From Candidatus Aminicenantota bacterium (GTDB lineage: Bacteria; Acidobacteriota; Aminicenantia; Aminicenantales; Aminicenantaceae), in assembly GCA_023135995.1 (NCBI GenBank), contig JAGLRY010000073.1:1-8499 (forward strand): 8,499 nt of DNA. Reading direction: 5' to 3'. The notes beneath the pieces are model-generated. The model was not told the origin of the DNA. It worked only from the letters and a program-made list of their open reading frames with translations, and made no database searches. How positions within the stretch are numbered: the first letter of the stretch is position 1; every line of letters begins with the position of its first letter. The position numbers and the translations under genes were made by a program. Positions 5,731 to 8,499 of the stretch are shown piece after piece.

Positions 5731-6378
5731 ATGGATTTGATCGAAGTGACATTAAAGCTTGTGCTGGCCGTCGCTCTCGGCGGAATGATCGGTATGGAGA
5801 GAGAGACCAGCCAGAAGCCTGCGGGCTTCAGGACGAACATCCTGATCTGTGTCGGCTCAGCGATGATGATGATCCTTGCACAACTCCTACTCGGAGGAGG
5901 GGGGGGCAACTCTAGCGAGATCGCTCGGATCGCTGCAGCTGTCATCACTGGCGTTGGCTTCATCGGAGCGGGAACCATCATTCACGCAAGAGGGAACGTT
6001 ATGGGGCTGACATCTGCGGCCACGATCTGGGCTGTGGCCGGGCTGGGTCTTGTGATCGGCTCCGGCTACTATGTGATCGCCCTCATCTTTTCCGGCATTG
6101 TCATCCTGACTCTATTTTTCTTCAGGCGTCTTGAAGGACGCCCGACAGAAAGGCTTCTCTACCGGTATCAGCTAAAAACCAGCGCTGCGAGAGAGGTTCT
6201 TCTCAACATAAAAAAACTGGCTCTCCACGAAGGGATCAAATTCAAGGAAATCACACACCGGAAGGAAGGGGCTGAATCCATCATCTCTTTCTCTTTCCCC
6301 TCATCGGAAGAGAAAGAACAAAAGTTCAATCAGAGCTTGCTGTATATGGATGGGATCCAAGAAATAAAGATTGATTGA
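5731..6378 (+). CDS. MgtC/SapB-family inner-membrane protein
   Basis: A 215-residue protein. The MgtC domain is clear: GGMIGMERETSQKPAGFRTNILICVGSA (17-44), GVGFIGAGTII (about 74-84) and GNVMGLTSAATIWAVAGLGLVIGSGYY (about 88-114), with four or five membrane segments in the first 135 residues. Residues about 140-215 are soluble and resemble the ACT-like C-terminal domain seen in many family members. Salmonella MgtC modulates ATP synthase and phosphate uptake and helps survival in low magnesium. For most environmental homologues the role is unknown, so I do not extend it here. A run of eight G (5899-5906) encodes part of a five-glycine loop (55-59). The start ATG is well placed after GAGGGAG. 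The end overlaps rdgB by eight bases. Confidence 0.9.
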   Translation: MDLIEVTLKLVLAVALGGMIGMERETSQKPAGFRTNILICVGSAMMMILAQLLLGGGGGNSSEIARIAAAVITGVGFIGAGTIIHARGNVMGLTSAATIWAVAGLGLVIGSGYYVIALIFSGIVILTLFFFRRLEGRPTERLLYRYQLKTSAAREVLLNIKKLALHEGIKFKEITHRKEGAESIISFSFPSSEEKEQKFNQSLLYMDGIQEIKID

Positions 6379-6985
6379 CATCAAACTCCTCATTGCCACG
6401 ACCAATCAAGGAAAAGCCAAAGAGATCAGCGCATATTTAGAGGGACTTCCTCTCAGCGTGACGTTCCTCCTCGAGCTGAACTCTCTGGACATTTATGAAG
6501 AAGACAGTTTGTCTTTTCTCGAGAATGCCAGGGGGAAAAACCTCTTCTACGGCCGAAAGTGGGAGGGTCTGACTCTGGGTGAAGACTCAGGTTTGGCAAT
6601 CGATTGTCTCCAAGGTGCTCCAGGAGTACGATCAGCCCGGTTTTCTGACCCTGGAGCGACGGATGAGAAAAATATCGCAAAGGTTCTCAAGCTGATGGAG
6701 GATGTCCCAGAGGAAGAAAGAAAAGCTCGGTTTGTCTCTTGTTTGGTCTTATCTCAAAAGGGAAAAATTCTCGCAGAGATCACGGGAGAGGCCAGAGGAG
6801 TTATTACATCCGCAAAAAAAGGCCGGTTTGGCTTCGGCTATGATCCCATATTCTATTATCCCCCGCTGGACAGGACCTTTGCAGAGCTTTCACCCGAGGA
6901 GAAGAATGCGGTCAGTCACCGCGGCCAGGCTTTAAAACAATTGAAAGCGTTTCTTCAAACCCACTGCAACTGGACAAACACATAG
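6371..6985 (+). CDS. rdgB: RdgB/HAM1 dITP/XTP pyrophosphatase
   Basis: A 204-residue cytoplasmic enzyme that hydrolyses dITP, ITP and XTP to the monophosphate plus pyrophosphate, keeping deaminated purines out of DNA and RNA. Length and all main motifs are typical: IATTNQGKAKEI (8-19, Lys15), SFLENARGKN (48-57), GEDSGLAID with the catalytic-base Asp72, GAPGVRSAR (82-90), FGFGYDPIF (153-161) and SHRG (182-185). The start is a TTG inside the last codons of mgtC. An in-frame TAA stands two codons upstream and the conserved N-terminal strand begins immediately, so no earlier start is possible. No strong ribosome-binding site is visible, which suggests translational coupling to mgtC. A hairpin follows the stop by three bases. 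Confidence 0.95.
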   Translation: MIDIKLLIATTNQGKAKEISAYLEGLPLSVTFLLELNSLDIYEEDSLSFLENARGKNLFYGRKWEGLTLGEDSGLAIDCLQGAPGVRSARFSDPGATDEKNIAKVLKLMEDVPEEERKARFVSCLVLSQKGKILAEITGEARGVITSAKKGRFGFGYDPIFYYPPLDRTFAELSPEEKNAVSHRGQALKQLKAFLQTHCNWTNT

Positions 6986-6988
6986 GGG

Positions 6989-7014
6989 GAGAGAAGGGGC
7001 AGTGCCCTTCTCTC
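6989..7014. terminator. Hairpin terminator between convergent genes
   Basis: GAGAGAAGGG (6989-6998) and CCCTTCTCTC (7005-7014) form a perfect 10-bp stem around a six-base loop. On the plus strand it is followed by a moderately T-rich stretch (ATTCATTTGGTTTTGG) and not a pure T-run. It lies between the stop of rdgB and the stop of the minus-strand ComEA-like gene, so it probably ends transcription from the left and perhaps from both sides. Confidence 0.65.
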
Positions 7015-7016
7015 AT

Positions 7017-7328
7017 TCATTTGGTTTTGGACCCGACTTCGATCTTATCCTTTATCAGCTTGAACGTCTTTTCTCCTATTCCCTTCACTTTCATGAGCTC
7101 TTCGATCTTTTTGAAGTCACCGTGCTCTTTCCGGTAGTCGATAATGCGCTGGGCCACCTTCTCGCCGATCCGAGGGAGTGTCTGGAGTTCATTCAAACTC
7201 GCTGTGTTGATATTGACCTTCTTTTCCGTCGCCTTCGATTGTGCCTGAAGCGGGGATAAAAAACTCAACGCAAACACCGCGACCAAAACTAAACCGATCA
7301 TTGGTCTTCTGTCCTTCATGTTTATCAT
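7017..7328 (-). CDS. Secreted ComEA-like helix-hairpin-helix protein
   Basis: A 103-residue protein. Residues 1-29 are a signal peptide (MKDRRP, a hydrophobic core, then a likely cut after LQA). The rest is a ComEA-type DNA-binding domain: VNINTASLNEL (38-48), a first hairpin LPRIG (51-55), then AQRIIDYRKEHGDFKKIEELMKVKGIG with the second hairpin at 81-85. ComEA proteins bind double-stranded DNA non-specifically outside the cytoplasmic membrane and help natural transformation, but many stand-alone family members have no proven role. No comEC or pilus gene is nearby. ATG 7326-7328 is chosen because a consensus AAAGGAGGT (7333-7341) sits five bases before it. The second ATG, three codons on, is too far. 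Confidence 0.88.
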   Translation of the reverse strand: MINMKDRRPMIGLVLVAVFALSFLSPLQAQSKATEKKVNINTASLNELQTLPRIGEKVAQRIIDYRKEHGDFKKIEELMKVKGIGEKTFKLIKDKIEVGSKTK

Positions 7329-7331
7329 GAG

Positions 7332-7341
7332 AACCTCCTTT
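7332..7341 (-). promoter_or_regulatory. Consensus ribosome-binding site of the ComEA-like gene
   Basis: AAAGGAGGTT on the minus strand is the strongest Shine-Dalgarno sequence in the window and fixes the start at 7328 over the internal ATG at 7319. Confidence 0.8.
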
Positions 7342-7430
7342 CACTCTACCATATAGCAAGATGGAGGCCAACCGGCGTGATTTCTATCCTCTTTGTTATC
7401 TGTTAGTTAAGAGAGGAAAGGATGACGAAG

Positions 7431-7448
7431 TGTCAACAGCTGTTAACA
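7431..7448. promoter_or_regulatory. 18-bp near-perfect palindrome, possible operator
   Basis: TGTCAACAG (7431-7439) and CTGTTAACA (7440-7448) are reverse complements except at one position, with no loop between them, so it is a DNA-binding-site type of palindrome and not a hairpin. It lies about 100 bases upstream of the ComEA-like start and 50 bases downstream of the recombinase stop. The remaining sequence of this 172-base gap (7329-7500) shows no gene and no clear promoter. Confidence 0.4.
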
Positions 7449-7500
7449 AACACACTCATTTTGTGCCCACCTCTGTTTCCATTTTAACCGGGGTCAGACA

Positions 7501-8385
7501 TCAGGAGCGGGGATGGCTTTTTTTGTAGACATCGATGAGCTGCTTCAAGTCAAGATGCGTGTATTTTTGAGTCGTGGCCAAGCTCTCATGTCCCAAGAGC
7601 TCCTGGATGACTCTGAGGTCAGCTCCTCGGCTCAGAAGATGGGAGGCGAATGAATGACGGAGAGAATGGGGACTGATCTTCCTCCGCATTGCAGAAAAAC
7701 GGATATATTTGTCCACCACCCTTTCAACCGAGCGAGAGGTTATTCGATCTCCACGATAGTTCAAAAAGAGAGCGTTTTCGTCGATTTGACCCTTGTGGAT
7801 CAGACTTCTTGCACGGATATATAATTCTAAACTCTGCTCCGCTATCTTGCCAAAGGGAACAAGCCTTTCTTTCTTCCCTTTCCCTCTCACACGGATAAGC
7901 CGCTCTTCAAAATTGATGTCCTCGAGGTCAATTCCGACGAGTTCACTCACGCGCGACCCTGTCGCATAGAGAAGTTCGAGTATGGATTTATCGCGCAGGT
8001 CAAGAGGCCTGCGCGTTTTGGGTATATCCAAGAATTGCTCCATGTCCTCCTCTGACAGGAACGATGGTACGGGCTTTTCCTGTTTAGGCGTAGCCACCAC
8101 TTTGGCCGGATTATCCTCTAACCATCTTTTTCGTATGCAGAATTGGAAAAAAGAGCGGATCGCAGCAAGCTTACGTGCGACAGTCGACTTCTTGTTCCTC
8201 TTCTCGTAGAGCGTGGCTAGAAAGCCGCGCAACACGACATTATCGGTCCTCTTCAGGCTGATATTCTTTTTTTTCAGGTAAACGGCGAGCTGCTTCAGAT
8301 CTCTTTGATAGCTTACGATGGTGTGAGGTGACGCATTTTTCTCATGCTTCAAATATTCAAGAAATGCTTCTAATTCTTTCTTCAT
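7501..8385 (-). CDS. XerC/XerD-type tyrosine recombinase
   Basis: A 294-residue site-specific recombinase of the chromosome-dimer resolution type, of typical length. The N-terminal SAM-like core-binding domain opens with EAFLEYLKHEKNASPHTIVSYQRDL (6-30). The catalytic domain has the full set: Arg145 in ATGSRVSEL, Lys169 in GKGKKER, His240 and Arg243 in HSLRHSFASH, His266 in LGHESL, and nucleophile Tyr275 in QKYTHL. It should act at a dif site with a partner. XerC and XerD cannot be told apart reliably here, and a phage or integron recombinase is less likely given the length and HSLRH box. The frame is open up to TTG 8448. I chose ATG 8385 because it gives the standard N-terminus and because a candidate -10 box (8405-8410) covers the alternative ATG at 8409. 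Confidence 0.92.
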   Translation of the reverse strand: MKKELEAFLEYLKHEKNASPHTIVSYQRDLKQLAVYLKKKNISLKRTDNVVLRGFLATLYEKRNKKSTVARKLAAIRSFFQFCIRKRWLEDNPAKVVATPKQEKPVPSFLSEEDMEQFLDIPKTRRPLDLRDKSILELLYATGSRVSELVGIDLEDINFEERLIRVRGKGKKERLVPFGKIAEQSLELYIRARSLIHKGQIDENALFLNYRGDRITSRSVERVVDKYIRFSAMRRKISPHSLRHSFASHLLSRGADLRVIQELLGHESLATTQKYTHLDLKQLIDVYKKSHPRS

Positions 8386-8404
8386 CTCTTCTAAACCTGA
8401 ACTA

Positions 8405-8433
8405 TTCATAAAAAATGTCGATACATTGTTCAA
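8405..8433 (-). promoter_or_regulatory. Possible promoter of the recombinase gene
   Basis: On the minus strand TTGAAC (8428-8433) is followed after exactly 17 bases by TATGAA (8405-8410). Both boxes match at 4/6. A transcript from here would begin near 8398 and have a very short leader to ATG 8385. The remaining bases to the right edge (8434-8499) hold nothing I can support. Confidence 0.4.
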
Positions 8434-8499
8434 CAAAAGCAATATCAATCATTACCATTATTCTTCCAGTAAAACACTTTGACATTTCCGTTTTCAATG

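Noticed and set aside
7017..7328. Possible full competence (com) locus
   Set aside because: Only one ComEA-like gene is present. No comEC, comF, dprA or pilus genes are seen, and the two flanking genes are housekeeping.
8449..8499. Possible C-terminus of another minus-strand gene at the right edge
   Set aside because: Two minus-strand frames stay open from the edge for about 17 and 31 codons, which is too short to choose between them or identify a product.
1..8499. CRISPR array, tRNA, rRNA, transposase or phage genes
   Set aside because: I found no regularly spaced direct repeats, no tRNA cloverleaf or T-loop signature, no rRNA sequence and no transposase or phage protein motif. The tyrosine recombinase has the length and motifs of a chromosomal Xer protein.

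Overview
The window looks like ordinary bacterial chromosome with a roughly balanced base composition, closely spaced genes and short intergenic gaps. There are no rRNA or tRNA genes, no CRISPR array, no phage genes and no transposase gene. The taxon cannot be fixed from the sequence. The mix of an exported DPP-IV-type peptidase, a DPPR-synthase-like UbiA protein, a zinc-knuckle methyltransferase and frequent TTG starts would suit an Acidobacteriota or Aminicenantota type of lineage, but that is a guess.

Layout. (1) Positions 1-220, minus strand: the start of a hotdog-fold acyl-CoA thioesterase of the FlK type, cut by the window edge. (2) Positions 221-668: a 448-base non-coding stretch. It holds a long imperfect inverted repeat (about 250-343 against 438-519) around a GC-rich core with two tight hairpins, plus two more perfect complementary pairs that overlap the arms. 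This is the least explained part of the window. (3) Positions 669-1553: a single-pass membrane protein of unknown family. (4) Positions 1642-5661: a tightly packed plus-strand run of an exported S9B/DPP-IV peptidase, a class I SAM methyltransferase (1-base gap) and a UbiA-family prenyltransferase (ATGA stop-start overlap). (5) Positions 5731-6985: an MgtC-family membrane protein overlapping an RdgB/HAM1 nucleotide pyrophosphatase, ended by a strong hairpin at 6989-7014. (6) Positions 7017-8385, minus strand: a small secreted ComEA-like helix-hairpin-helix protein and a complete XerC/D-type tyrosine recombinase.

How the genes fit together. The peptidase, methyltransferase and prenyltransferase are almost certainly co-transcribed from a good promoter at 1584-1612. 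The last two may act in one polyprenyl-phosphate or glycolipid pathway, though no substrate can be read from the sequence. MgtC and RdgB form a second two-gene unit, and RdgB is a housekeeping sanitation enzyme. Three plus-strand units (669, 1642, 5731) share one promoter layout: TTG, then exactly 20 bases later TGATAAA, an extended -10 box. That layout helps decide the peptidase start. No obvious named new system is present. The best candidate for something undescribed is the structured intergenic block at 250-552 together with the unknown membrane protein downstream.
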